From Variovorax sp. OK212 (GTDB lineage: Bacteria; Pseudomonadota; Gammaproteobacteria; Burkholderiales; Burkholderiaceae_C), in the NCBI RefSeq assembly GCF_900112425.1, contig NZ_FOLP01000006.1:62001-126000 (forward strand): DNA of 64,000 nucleotides, given 5' to 3'. The position numbers and the translations under genes were made by a program. The notes under the pieces are model-generated. The model was not told where the DNA came from and made no database searches. It saw only the letters and a program-made list of their open reading frames with translations. Positions 46,928 through 56,008 of the stretch are shown piece after piece (the stretch's first letter is position 1; every line of letters starts with the position of its first letter).

Positions 46928-47743
46928 ATGACCGACCTCAAAGCCATTCCCGACCCGTCGAGCCTGCAGGCGCTGCTGGCCGAACTGCCCGCCAACCTGC
47001 TGGCCGGCCGCCGCGTCCTCGTGACCGGCGGTGCGCGCGGCCTGGGGCTGGCCTTCGCGCAGTGCATCGCGGCGGCGGGCGCCAGCGTGGTGCTGGCCGA
47101 CATCCTCGGCGAGCTGGCCGACACCGAGGCCCGCGCATTGCGCGACCAGGGCCACACGGCCCACGCGCTGCCCGTCGACCTGTCGAACCCCGACGCCATC
47201 GTGGCCTGCGCCGGCGAAGCCATCCGCCTGCTCGGCGGCCTCGACGGGCTGGTCAACAACGCCGCCATCACCAACTCGGGCGGGCGCGACGCGCACCAGC
47301 TCGAGGTCGACATGTGGGACCGCGTGATGAACGTCAACGTGCGCGGCAGCTGGCTCATGGGCCGCGCTTGCCGCGGCGCGCTGGCCGAGAGCGGCCGCGG
47401 CGCCGTGGTCAACCTCGCGTCCGACACCGCGCTGTGGGGCGCGCCCAACCTGCTGGCCTATGCGTCGAGCAAGGGCGCCGTCATTTCCCTGACGCGCTCG
47501 CTGGCGCGCGAATGGGGCGGCGACAACATCACCGTCAACGCCGTGGCGCCGGGCCTCACGCTGGTCGAGGCCACCGAGTACGTGCCGATGGCGCGCCACC
47601 AGAAATACCTCGAAGGCCGCGCCATCCCGCGCGAGCAGCAGGCCGCCGACGTGTGCGGCGCCACCCTGTTCCTGCTGTCCGGCCTCGCGCGCTTCGTGAC
47701 GGGCCAGCTGCTGGCCGTCAACGGCGGCTTCGCGATGCACTGA
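46928..47743 (+). CDS. Short-chain dehydrogenase/reductase
   Basis: This 271-residue SDR has the NAD(P)-binding TGGARGLGLAFAQ, the NNAAITNSGG motif, and the catalytic Tyr-Lys pair in YASSKGAVISL preceded by a Ser in NLASDTALW. The C-terminus reads LFLLSGLARFVTGQLLAVNG. It probably oxidises a hydroxy or diol intermediate of the pathway. It starts 59 bases after the Bug gene and lies in the same run of co-directional genes. Confidence 0.87.
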   Translation: MTDLKAIPDPSSLQALLAELPANLLAGRRVLVTGGARGLGLAFAQCIAAAGASVVLADILGELADTEARALRDQGHTAHALPVDLSNPDAIVACAGEAIRLLGGLDGLVNNAAITNSGGRDAHQLEVDMWDRVMNVNVRGSWLMGRACRGALAESGRGAVVNLASDTALWGAPNLLAYASSKGAVISLTRSLAREWGGDNITVNAVAPGLTLVEATEYVPMARHQKYLEGRAIPREQQAADVCGATLFLLSGLARFVTGQLLAVNGGFAMH

Positions 47744-47781
47744 CCCTGCCGACAACCACTTTCCGACCAAGGAGTTTCCCG

Positions 47782-48330
47782 ATGAGCGATCTGTCCGAAC
47801 AGCAAAAGATCACCGATGCGCCCGCCACCACGCTGGCGCAGCCCGAAGGTTCGAGCCTCGCGGAGTGGATGAACACCCGCATCGCGCGCTACGAAACCCG
47901 CAAGTACGACTGGGACGCGCTGAAGTTCCAGTCCGACTTCGACCCCAAGTTCCGCCGCGCGCAGATGCGCTACGTGGGCACCGGCGGCACCGGCGTCGCG
48001 AAGGACGTCAACACGGTTGCCGCCGAGCACTTCACCTTCTCCACCATGGTGATTCCCGCCGGCCATGAAGGCCCGCCGCACCTGCACACCGACGTGGAAG
48101 AAGTGTTCTTCCTGATCCGCGGCAAGCTCAAGGTGGTGATCGAGAAGGACGGCGAGCGCTTCGAGACCATCATGACCGACCGCGACCTGATCTCGGTGCC
48201 GCCCGGCGTGTACCGCGAAGAGATCAACATCGGCGACGAAGACGCGCTGATGTGCGTGATGCTCGGCGCGAAGAAGCCGGTGACGCCGACGTACCCGGCC
48301 GATCACCCGCTGGCCAGGATCAAGCGCTGA
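47782..48330 (+). CDS. Cupin-domain protein
   Basis: This 182-residue protein has a single cupin barrel with the His/Glu metal motif GHEGPPHLHTDVEEVFFLIRG and a second strand PPGVYREEINIG. The N-terminal 60 residues are family-specific. Cupins include dioxygenases, isomerases and decarboxylases, so the activity cannot be chosen. A GGAG ribosome site lies just upstream. The gene sits between the SDR and the hydrolase of the cluster. Confidence 0.82.
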   Translation: MSDLSEQQKITDAPATTLAQPEGSSLAEWMNTRIARYETRKYDWDALKFQSDFDPKFRRAQMRYVGTGGTGVAKDVNTVAAEHFTFSTMVIPAGHEGPPHLHTDVEEVFFLIRGKLKVVIEKDGERFETIMTDRDLISVPPGVYREEINIGDEDALMCVMLGAKKPVTPTYPADHPLARIKR

Positions 48331-48341
48331 GCGGCCACGCC

Positions 48342-49217
48342 ATGAGCACCCTCGACACCCAGGCACCGACGCTGTCGGCCTCCGAGCTGGCACGGCTCGA
48401 CGCCCGCTTTCCGGCCCGCAATGTGGCCGTGGGCGGTGGTGCCGTGGTGTCGGTGCGCGAATGCGGCCAGGGCCCGGTGGTCGTGTGCCTGCACGGCATC
48501 GGCTCGGGCGCGGCGTCGTGGCTCGACACCGCCGCGCTGCTGGCGTCGCAGGCTCGCCTGATCGCATGGGACGCGCCGGGCTACGGCGAATCGACGCCGC
48601 TCGACAGTGCAGCGCCTTCCGCAGCTGACTATGCGAAGCGCCTGGGCGCCTTGCTCGACGCGCTCGGCATCGACTCGTGCGTGCTCGTCGGCCACTCGCT
48701 CGGCGCGATCACGGCCGCATCGGCCGCATCGGCCACATCAGCCGCGCGCACCGACAAGCGCATCCGCCGCCTCGTGCTCGTGAGCCCGGCCGTCGGCTAC
48801 GGCGCGCCCGAGCGTGCCGAGGCCCGCGCCAAGGTCCGCACCGAACGCCTGGCCACGCTCGACGAACTCGGCATCGCCGGCATGGCCGCGAAGCGCGCGG
48901 GCCGGCTGGTGTCCGACAAGGCCAGCGACCATGCCCGCCAGTGGGTGCGCTGGAACATGGCGCGCCTGAACGACCACGGCTACCGCCAGGCCGTCGAGCT
49001 GCTGTGCAACGCCGACCTGCTGGCCGACCTGCCACCGCCCATGCCGGTGCGCGTGGCCTGCGGCGCGCTCGACGTGGTCACGCCGCCGGCGGCGTGCGCG
49101 GAGGTCGCGCGCCGGTGCGGCGTGCCGCTCGAATTGTTGGACGATGCGGGGCACGCCGGCTATGTGGAGCAACCGCAGGCCGTCGCCACGCTGCTGCGCG
49201 AATCGCTCGCCGGCTGA
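48342..49217 (+). CDS. Alpha/beta hydrolase (ring-cleavage product hydrolase type)
   Basis: This 291-residue alpha/beta hydrolase has the oxyanion LHGIGSGAASWL, the nucleophile elbow VGHSLGAITAAS, an acid in ACGALDVVTPP and the His in DDAGHAGYVEQP. The arrangement resembles hydrolases that split C-C bonds of extradiol ring-cleavage products. It starts 11 bases after the cupin gene. Its role is inferred from context. Confidence 0.82.
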   Translation: MSTLDTQAPTLSASELARLDARFPARNVAVGGGAVVSVRECGQGPVVVCLHGIGSGAASWLDTAALLASQARLIAWDAPGYGESTPLDSAAPSAADYAKRLGALLDALGIDSCVLVGHSLGAITAASAASATSAARTDKRIRRLVLVSPAVGYGAPERAEARAKVRTERLATLDELGIAGMAAKRAGRLVSDKASDHARQWVRWNMARLNDHGYRQAVELLCNADLLADLPPPMPVRVACGALDVVTPPAACAEVARRCGVPLELLDDAGHAGYVEQPQAVATLLRESLAG

Positions 49218-49256
49218 CCTCGCAAACGAATACAGAGATCCAAGGAAACAACAGGC

Positions 49257-50093
49257 ATGGCCACCAACGACAACGAAGTGATGGAAGAGGGCGCCGACCG
49301 CTACAACGTGCCCGCGCTGGAGCGCGGCCTGCGCGTGCTGTGCGAGTTCAGCCGCGAGAACCGCACGCTCTCCGCGCCCGAGCTGGCGCGCCGCTTCGAC
49401 CTGCCGCGCTCCACCGTGTTTCGCCTGCTCACCACGCTGGAGAACATGGGCTTCCTGGAGCGCACCGAGGGCGGGCGCGACTACCGCCTGGGCATGGCCG
49501 TGCTGCGCCTGGGCTTCGAGTACCTCGCGTCGCTGGAGCTCACGCAGCTCGGCACGCCGCTGCTCAACCGCCTGTGCGAAGAGCTGCGCACGCCCTGCAA
49601 CCTGGTGGTGCGCGACGGCCGCTCCATCGTCTACGTGGCCAAGGTGGCACCGCCCACGCCTTTCGCCAGCTCGGTCAGCGTGGGCACGCGCCTGCCGGCC
49701 CACGCCACGGTGCTGGGCCGCATCCTGCTCGAGGACCTCACGCTGCCGCAGCTGCGCGCGCTCTACCCCGAGGACAAGCTAGAGACCTTCTCGCCGAGCA
49801 CGCCCAAGACCGTGAACGAGCTCTTCGACATGGTGCAGGCCGACCGCCAGCGCGGCTATGTGCTGGGCGAGGGCTTCTTCGAATCGAACATCTCCAGCAT
49901 CGCCGCGCCGGTGCGCGACCACAGCGGCCACATCGTGGCGGCGCTGGGCGCCACCGTCACCGCCGGCCACATCGAGGAGAGCCGCATGGACGAGATGGTG
50001 CAGCGCGTGCGCGGCACCGCCGACGAGATCTCGGGCCTGCTGAACTACTCGCCCGCGCGCACCGCCAAGGTGGTGCCGCTGCGCAGCGCCTGA
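49257..50093 (+). CDS. IclR-family transcriptional regulator
   Basis: This 278-residue IclR regulator has the N-terminal winged helix-turn-helix (ALERGLRVLCEFSRENRTLS, FDLPRSTVFRLLTTLENM) and the C-terminal effector domain (VAKVAPPTPFASSVSVGTRL, GYVLGEGFFESNISSIAAPV). It lies inside the cluster and reads in the same direction as the catabolic genes. It is probably the local regulator, acting on an aromatic or ketoacid effector. Confidence 0.88.
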   Translation: MATNDNEVMEEGADRYNVPALERGLRVLCEFSRENRTLSAPELARRFDLPRSTVFRLLTTLENMGFLERTEGGRDYRLGMAVLRLGFEYLASLELTQLGTPLLNRLCEELRTPCNLVVRDGRSIVYVAKVAPPTPFASSVSVGTRLPAHATVLGRILLEDLTLPQLRALYPEDKLETFSPSTPKTVNELFDMVQADRQRGYVLGEGFFESNISSIAAPVRDHSGHIVAALGATVTAGHIEESRMDEMVQRVRGTADEISGLLNYSPARTAKVVPLRSA

Positions 50094-50159
50094 CATCGAC
50101 GACACACGACACCGACGACACCCACCACACCGATGACTCCGACGACACCGGCAACCGAC

Positions 50160-50996
50160 ATGACCAGGCGCACCCCCACCACCTTCTTCGCCGCGGACGC
50201 CCTCGCGGGCCGCGTGGCCGTGGTCACCGGCGGCTCGTCGGGCATCGGCCTGGCCACCGTCGAGCTGCTGCTGGGTTGCGGCGCCTCGGTGGCGCTGTGC
50301 GGGCGCAACGCCGAGCGGCTCGACGCGGCCGTGGCCGGCCTGCGCAAGCATCAGCCCAACGCCAGGCTCTTCGCGCAGCCCTGCGACGTGCTCGACGCCG
50401 GCTCGGTGCGCGCCTTCGCCGCCGCCAGCGAAGCGGCGCTCGGCCCGGCCTCGATGCTCATCAACAACGCCGGGCAGGGCCGTGTCTCCACCTTCGCCGA
50501 TACCGACGACGCGGCCTGGACCGAAGAGCTCAACCTGAAGTTCTTCTCGGTGATCAACCCCACGCGCGCCTTCCTGCCGCAACTGGCGGCGCAGCGCACG
50601 GCGCTGGGCGACGCGTCCATCGTCTGCGCCAACTCGCTGCTGGCACGCCAGCCCGAGCCGCACATGGTCGCCACCTCGGCCGCGCGCGCCGGCTTGCTGA
50701 ACCTGGTGCGCTCCATGGCCACCGAGTTCGCGCCGCAGGGCGTGCGCGTCAACGGCATCCTGATCGGGCTGGTCGAGTCGGGCCAGTGGCGCCGCCGCTT
50801 CGAGGCGCGCGAGGACAAGTCGCTCGACTGGGCCGCCTGGAGCGGCCAGCTCGCGAAGAACAAACACATTCCGCTGGCGCGCCTGGGGCTTCCGAGCGAA
50901 GCCGCGCGCGCCGTCCTTTTTCTTGCTTCACCGCTCGCGTCCTATACGACGGGCTCCCACATCGACATTTCCGGAGGCCTCTCGCGCCATGCATAA
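50160..50996 (+). CDS. Short-chain dehydrogenase/reductase
   Basis: This 278-residue SDR has VTGGSSGIGLATVEL, NNAGQGRVSTFAD and a C-terminus that reads ARAVLFLASPLASYTTGSH and IDISGGLS. In place of the usual YxxxK, the local sequence is NSLLARQPEPHMVATSAARA, so the catalytic Tyr and Lys are not in the canonical form. It may be a divergent or non-classical SDR. An alternative start at 50133 exists; neither has a clear ribosome site. The ThDP enzyme gene overlaps its end by 8 bases. Confidence 0.75.
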   Translation: MTRRTPTTFFAADALAGRVAVVTGGSSGIGLATVELLLGCGASVALCGRNAERLDAAVAGLRKHQPNARLFAQPCDVLDAGSVRAFAAASEAALGPASMLINNAGQGRVSTFADTDDAAWTEELNLKFFSVINPTRAFLPQLAAQRTALGDASIVCANSLLARQPEPHMVATSAARAGLLNLVRSMATEFAPQGVRVNGILIGLVESGQWRRRFEAREDKSLDWAAWSGQLAKNKHIPLARLGLPSEAARAVLFLASPLASYTTGSHIDISGGLSRHA

Positions 50997-52686
50997 CCCC
51001 ACCCACACCGTCACCGTCGGCGCCGTCGTCGCCGCCTTCCTCGAGCAGTGCGGCGTCAAGGCAGCCTTCGGCGTGATCTCGATCCACAACATGCCCATCC
51101 TCGATGCCTTCGCGCAGCGCGGCACGGTGCGCTTCATCTCGGCGCGGGGCGAGGCCGGCGCGGGCAACATGGCCGACGCCTACGCACGCTCCACCGCCAG
51201 CCTGGGCGTGTGCATCACCAGCACCGGCCCGGCCGCCGGCAACATCGCGGGCAGCATGGTCGAGGCCCTGACGGCCGGCGCGCCGCTGCTGCACATCACC
51301 GGGCAGATCGAGACGCCGTACCTCGACAAGGGCATGTCGTACATCCACGAGGCGCCCGACCAGCTCACCATGCTCAAGGCCGTGTCGAAGGCCGCGCTGC
51401 GCGTGCGCAGCGTCGAGACGGTGCTCGGCACGCTCAAGCGCGCGGTACAACTTGCCCTCACGGCGCCGACCGGCCCGGTCAGCGTGGAGATTCCGATCGA
51501 CATCCAGTCGGCGCTGACGACGATGCCGGCCGACCTGTCGCCGCTGCCCATCGAACGCCCCGTGCCGTCGGCCGCCGCGCTCGACGCGCTGGCCGCGCGC
51601 CTGGCCGCTGCCCGGCGCCCGATGCTGTGGGTCGGCGGCGGTGCCCGCCATGCGCGCGGCGCCATCCAGCGCCTGCAGAAGCTCGGCTTCGGTGTCGTCA
51701 CCACCACGCAGGGCCGCGGCACGGTGCCCGAGGACGACGCGGGCTCGCTCGGCGCCTACAACATCCAGAAGCCGGTCGAGGCCCTGTACCAGACCTGCGA
51801 CGCGATGCTCGTGGTCGGCTCGCGCCTGCGCGGCAACGAAACGCTCAAGTACGAACTGAAGCTGCCCCGCACGCTGTACCGCATCGATGCCGACGCCGCC
51901 GCCGAAGGCCGCTGCTACGCCTCAGAAGTCTTCGTCTGCGGCGATTCCGCGCTGGCCCTCGACGGCCTGGCCGACCGCCTCGAAGCCGCGAAGTACAAGG
52001 CCGACCCGCAACTGCTGGTCGATCTGCGCGCCGCGCACGACCAGGCGGTCGCGGGGCTGCGTGACGGCCTCGGCCCGTATGCCGAACTCGTGCGCCAGCT
52101 CCAGTCGGTGGCCGGACGCAACTTCAACTGGGTGCGCGACGTCACTGTCTCCAACAGCACCTGGGGCAACCGCGAGCTGCGCGTGTTCGAGCCGAGCGCC
52201 GGCGTGCACGCCACCGGCGGCGGCATCGGCCAGGGCATGCCCATGGCCATCGGCGCGGCCATCGGCGCGGCGGTGACCGGCTCGGGCCGCAAGACCTTCT
52301 GCCTGGCTGGCGACGGTGGCTTCATCCTGAACCTGGGCGAGCTGGCCTGCATGGTGCAGGAGAAGGCGCCCATGGTGATCGTGCTCATGAACGACAAGAG
52401 CTACGGCGTCATCAAGAACATCCAGGACGCGCAGTACGGCGGCCGCCAGTGCTATGCCGAGCTGCACACGCCCGACTACGACCTGCTGTGCAAGTCGCTC
52501 GCGCTGCCGCACGCCCGCGTGCAGGACCTGGCCGACCTGCCGCGGCGCCTGGGCGAAGCGCTGGCGGCCGAAGGCCCGTTCCTGCTGGAGATCGACATGC
52601 TGTCGATCGGCAGCTTCAAGACCACCTTTGCCGGCCCGCCGACCAACACGGTCACGCAGATTCCGGCGCTCGGCACGGCGAAGTAA
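50989..52686 (+). CDS. Thiamine diphosphate-dependent enzyme (acetolactate synthase/benzoylformate decarboxylase family)
   Basis: This 565-residue ThDP enzyme has the catalytic Glu55 in ARGEAGAGNMADAYAR, a central domain (RRPMLWVGGGARHARGA) and the C-terminal cofactor motif GDGGFILNLGELACMVQEKA, then NDKSYGVIKN. These enzymes decarboxylate or couple 2-ketoacids. Here the probable job is to process a 2-ketoacid from ring cleavage. The start follows a GGAGGC ribosome site, and the previous SDR gene overlaps it by 8 bases. Confidence 0.87.
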   Translation: MHNPTHTVTVGAVVAAFLEQCGVKAAFGVISIHNMPILDAFAQRGTVRFISARGEAGAGNMADAYARSTASLGVCITSTGPAAGNIAGSMVEALTAGAPLLHITGQIETPYLDKGMSYIHEAPDQLTMLKAVSKAALRVRSVETVLGTLKRAVQLALTAPTGPVSVEIPIDIQSALTTMPADLSPLPIERPVPSAAALDALAARLAAARRPMLWVGGGARHARGAIQRLQKLGFGVVTTTQGRGTVPEDDAGSLGAYNIQKPVEALYQTCDAMLVVGSRLRGNETLKYELKLPRTLYRIDADAAAEGRCYASEVFVCGDSALALDGLADRLEAAKYKADPQLLVDLRAAHDQAVAGLRDGLGPYAELVRQLQSVAGRNFNWVRDVTVSNSTWGNRELRVFEPSAGVHATGGGIGQGMPMAIGAAIGAAVTGSGRKTFCLAGDGGFILNLGELACMVQEKAPMVIVLMNDKSYGVIKNIQDAQYGGRQCYAELHTPDYDLLCKSLALPHARVQDLADLPRRLGEALAAEGPFLLEIDMLSIGSFKTTFAGPPTNTVTQIPALGTAK

Positions 52687-52704
52687 GTGAGCGAAGCCCG
52701 TTCC

Positions 52705-53514
52705 ATGACCGCACTCACGCGCATCGCACTCGTCGGCTGCGGAGCCATCGGCACCTCGGTGCTCGAACTGCTCCGCGGCGATGCCGCCCTGAAGGTGGTG
52801 GCCGTCGTCGTGCCCGCCGAAGCCATCGCCGCCGCGCAGCAGGCCGTGCGGGAGGCCGCACCCGACGCGCACGTGGGCAGCGCCGTGCCCGCCGACGGCA
52901 TCGACCTCGTGGTGGAGACCGCGGGCCATGCCGCCATCGAGCAGCACGTGCTGCCCGCGCTGGCACGCGGCACGCCCTGCGTGGTCGCCTCGGTCGGCGC
53001 GCTGTCGGCCGCCGGCTTCGCGGAGAAGCTCGAGGCCGCCGCCGTGGCCGGCCGCACGCAGGTGCAGCTGATTCCAGGCGCCATCGGTGCCATCGACGCA
53101 CTCGCCGCGGCCCGCATCGGCGGCCTCGACAGCGTGCGCTACACCGGCCGCAAGCCGCCGCAGGCCTGGAAGGGCACGCCGGCCGAGCAGGGCCGCGACC
53201 TCGACGCGCTGTCGAAGGAAACCGTGATCTTCGAAGGCAGCGCGCGCGAGGCGGCCTTGCTGTACCCGAAGAACGCCAACGTCGCGGCCACCGTGTCGCT
53301 CGCGGGCCTGGGGCTCGACAAGACCCTGGTGCGCCTCATTGCCGACCCCGCCACCGCCGAGAACGTGCACACCGTCGAAGCCGAGGGCGCCTTCGGCAGC
53401 TTCGAGCTGACGATGCGCAACAAGCCGCTCGCGGCCAACCCCAAGACCTCCGCGCTGACCGTGTACAGCGCCGTGCGTGCGCTGCGCAACCGCGTGGCCG
53501 CGCTCGCCATCTGA
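52705..53514 (+). CDS. L-aspartate dehydrogenase-like protein (NadX family)
   Basis: This 269-residue protein has the Rossmann motif RIALVGCGAIGTSVLELL and the family segments ETAGHAAIEQHVLPALARG, VASVGALSAAGF, QLIPGAIGAIDALAAAR and KNANVAATVSLAGLGLD. Aspartate dehydrogenases interconvert aspartate and oxaloacetate/ammonia with NAD(P). Inside a catabolic cluster it may act on another amino or imino acid. A GTG at 52687 is an alternative start; the ATG is preferred. Confidence 0.85.
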   Translation: MTALTRIALVGCGAIGTSVLELLRGDAALKVVAVVVPAEAIAAAQQAVREAAPDAHVGSAVPADGIDLVVETAGHAAIEQHVLPALARGTPCVVASVGALSAAGFAEKLEAAAVAGRTQVQLIPGAIGAIDALAAARIGGLDSVRYTGRKPPQAWKGTPAEQGRDLDALSKETVIFEGSAREAALLYPKNANVAATVSLAGLGLDKTLVRLIADPATAENVHTVEAEGAFGSFELTMRNKPLAANPKTSALTVYSAVRALRNRVAALAI

Positions 53515-53544
53515 GCGTTCGAACCTGAGCTTTCGAGTCACCCC

Positions 53545-55023
53545 ATGATGATTTCTTCCGAACTCCTTCCGATCTGCATTGCCGGCGAATGGCGCCTGGG
53601 CGGCGGCGACGTCTACGAAAGCCTGTACCCCGCCACGGGCGAGCCCATCGCGCGCCTGAAGGCCGCGAGCCTCGCCGACGTGGAAGAGGCCATCACCCGC
53701 GCCGACCACGCCTTCCGCACCAGCGGCTGGGCCCAGCGCCTGCCGCACGAGCGCGCCGCCGTGCTGCACCGCGTGGCGCAGCTGATCCGCGAAGAGGGCG
53801 AGCCGCTCGCGCAGAAGCAGCGCCTGGACAACGGCAAGCCCATCACCGAAACGCGCAACCTCGTGGCCAGCGCCGCGGCCACCTTCCAGTTCTTTGCCGC
53901 CGCGCTCGAGACGCTCGAGGAAACCATCACGCCGTCGCGCGGCGCGTTCGTCACGATGAGCGTGCACGAGCCCATGGGCGTGGTCGCGGCCATCACGCCG
54001 TGGAACTCGCCCATTGCCAGCGAGGCGCAGAAGCTGGCGCCCGCGCTGGCCGCGGGCAACGCGGTGGTCGTGAAGCCCGCCGAAGTCACGCCGCTGATGG
54101 CGCTGGAACTGGCCCGCATCTGCGAGCTGGCCGGCGTGCCCAAGGGCATCGTGAGCGTGCTGCCGGGCAAGGGCTCGGTCATCGGCGACGCCATCACCAA
54201 GCACCCGCTGGTCAAGCGCGTGTCGTTCACCGGCGGCACCACCACCGGCAGGCACATCGCGCACATCGCGGCCGACAAGATGATGCCGGTGTCGCTGGAG
54301 CTGGGCGGCAAGTCGCCCACCATGGTGCTGGACGACGCCGACCTCGACCATGCGGTGAACGGCGTGCTGTACGGCATCTTCAGTTCGTCGGGCGAGTCGT
54401 GCATTGCGGGCTCGCGCCTGTTCGTGGCGCGCGGCATCTACGACGAGTTCCTCACGCGGCTGGCCGAAGGCGCCAACGCACTGCGCGTGGGCGACCCGGC
54501 TTCGGAGCGCACGCAGATGGGCCCGCTCATCACGGCGAAGCACCGCGAAGGCATCGAGCGCTACGTGGACCTCGGCGTGTCCGAAGGCGGCAGGATTCGC
54601 ACGGGCGGCGTGCGCCCGCACGGCGCGGGCTACGACAACGGCTATTTCTACAAGCCGACCATCATCGAAGGCCTGACCAACAGCGCGCGCACCAGCCAGG
54701 AAGAAATCTTCGGCCCGGTGCTGGTCGCGATGCCCTTCGACAACGAGGAAGAACTCATCGCGCAGGCCAACGACAGCGTCTATGCATTGGCCGCCGGTGT
54801 GTGGAGCCGAGACTTCAAGCGCGCCTGGAAGCTGGGCCGCGCGGTGCAGGCCGGCACGGTCTGGGTCAACACCTACAAGCAGTTCTCCGTGTCCACGCCG
54901 TTCGGCGGCTGGCGCGACAGCGGCCTGGGCCGCGAGAAGGGCCGCGAAGGCATCTTCCAGTACATGGAGCAGAAGAGCATGTACTGGGGCACCAACGAAC
55001 AACCGCTCCCGTGGGCGAACTGA
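53545..55023 (+). CDS. Aldehyde dehydrogenase
   Basis: This 492-residue NAD(P)-dependent aldehyde dehydrogenase has the usual motifs: ITPWNSPIASEAQKLAPAL, FTGGTTTGRHIAHIAA, the catalytic Glu in LELGGKSPTM, the catalytic Cys in SSSGESCIAGSRL, and EIFGPVLVAMPF near the C-terminus. It probably oxidises a semialdehyde intermediate of the pathway. The VOC gene follows after 13 bases. Confidence 0.92.
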   Translation: MMISSELLPICIAGEWRLGGGDVYESLYPATGEPIARLKAASLADVEEAITRADHAFRTSGWAQRLPHERAAVLHRVAQLIREEGEPLAQKQRLDNGKPITETRNLVASAAATFQFFAAALETLEETITPSRGAFVTMSVHEPMGVVAAITPWNSPIASEAQKLAPALAAGNAVVVKPAEVTPLMALELARICELAGVPKGIVSVLPGKGSVIGDAITKHPLVKRVSFTGGTTTGRHIAHIAADKMMPVSLELGGKSPTMVLDDADLDHAVNGVLYGIFSSSGESCIAGSRLFVARGIYDEFLTRLAEGANALRVGDPASERTQMGPLITAKHREGIERYVDLGVSEGGRIRTGGVRPHGAGYDNGYFYKPTIIEGLTNSARTSQEEIFGPVLVAMPFDNEEELIAQANDSVYALAAGVWSRDFKRAWKLGRAVQAGTVWVNTYKQFSVSTPFGGWRDSGLGREKGREGIFQYMEQKSMYWGTNEQPLPWAN

Positions 55024-55036
55024 AGAGGAGCGCACC

Positions 55037-56008
55037 ATGAGCGTACTTGGCATCGACCAGATCACCTACGGCGCGGACGACCTGCCCGCCTGCCGCCAGT
55101 TCTTCGAGGACTGGGGCCTCGCGTTGAAGTCGCAGGCCGCCGACGAACTCGTCTTCGAATGCCTCAACGGCTGCAAGGTGGTCGTTGCGGCGTTGGACAA
55201 GCCGGGCCTGCCGCCCGCGATGGAAGAGGGCCCGACGCTGCGCGAAGTGGTGTGGGGCGTGGAGAGCGAGGCCGACCTCGAACGCTACGCCGCGGCCATC
55301 GCGCAAGACCCGGCCTTCTTCGACGCCACCGTCGACGGCGCGCGCCGCATCGGCTGCACCGACCCCAACGGCCTGGCCGTGCGCCTGCAGGTGAGCCGCA
55401 AGCACGCGGTGCAGGTCGACTGCGGCGCCATGAACACCTGGAACGCCAAGCCGCGCGTGAACCAGGCCGCGCCCATCTACGAGCGCGCCACGCCCATCGA
55501 GGTGGGCCACGTGGTGTTCTTCGTGAACGACGTGAAGACCACCAGCGCGTTCTACGCGCAGCGCTTCGGCTTCGTCGCGTCCGACAGCTACCCCAACCGG
55601 GGCGCCTTCATGCGCTGCGCGGCCGAGGGCGGCCACCACGACCTGTTCCTGCTGCAGATTCCTTCGGGCAAGCGCGGGCTCAACCACGTGGCCTTCACCG
55701 TGCGCGACATCCACGAGGTGTTCGGCGGCGGGCTGCACTTCTCGCGGCGCGGCTGGGAAACCCAATTGGGCCCGGGCCGCCACCCGGTGTCGTCCGCGTA
55801 CTTCTGGTACTTCAAGAACCCGGCCGGCGGCCTCATCGAGTACTACGCCGACGAAGACCAGCTCACCGCCGACTGGCAGCCGCGCGAGTTCGAGCCCGGC
55901 CCCACGGTGTTCGCCGAATGGGCGGTCGACGGCGGCCTCGACGGCCACACGCGCCGCCAGAAGAACGCCGAAGGCCCGAAAGGTGCTTTCCTGACCGAGA
56001 AGAAATGA
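55037..56008 (+). CDS. VOC-family protein, extradiol dioxygenase-like
   Basis: This 323-residue protein has two vicinal-oxygen-chelate modules (residues about 1-130 and 145-290). The second carries the three metal-binding residues of extradiol dioxygenases: His in EVGHVVFFV, His in LNHVAFTV and Glu in LIEYYADED. A region YFWYFKNPAGGLIEY resembles the family signature. It is therefore a candidate ring-cleavage dioxygenase, but lyase or isomerase members of the family look alike. An AAGAGGAG-like ribosome site precedes the start. Confidence 0.8.
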   Translation: MSVLGIDQITYGADDLPACRQFFEDWGLALKSQAADELVFECLNGCKVVVAALDKPGLPPAMEEGPTLREVVWGVESEADLERYAAAIAQDPAFFDATVDGARRIGCTDPNGLAVRLQVSRKHAVQVDCGAMNTWNAKPRVNQAAPIYERATPIEVGHVVFFVNDVKTTSAFYAQRFGFVASDSYPNRGAFMRCAAEGGHHDLFLLQIPSGKRGLNHVAFTVRDIHEVFGGGLHFSRRGWETQLGPGRHPVSSAYFWYFKNPAGGLIEYYADEDQLTADWQPREFEPGPTVFAEWAVDGGLDGHTRRQKNAEGPKGAFLTEKK

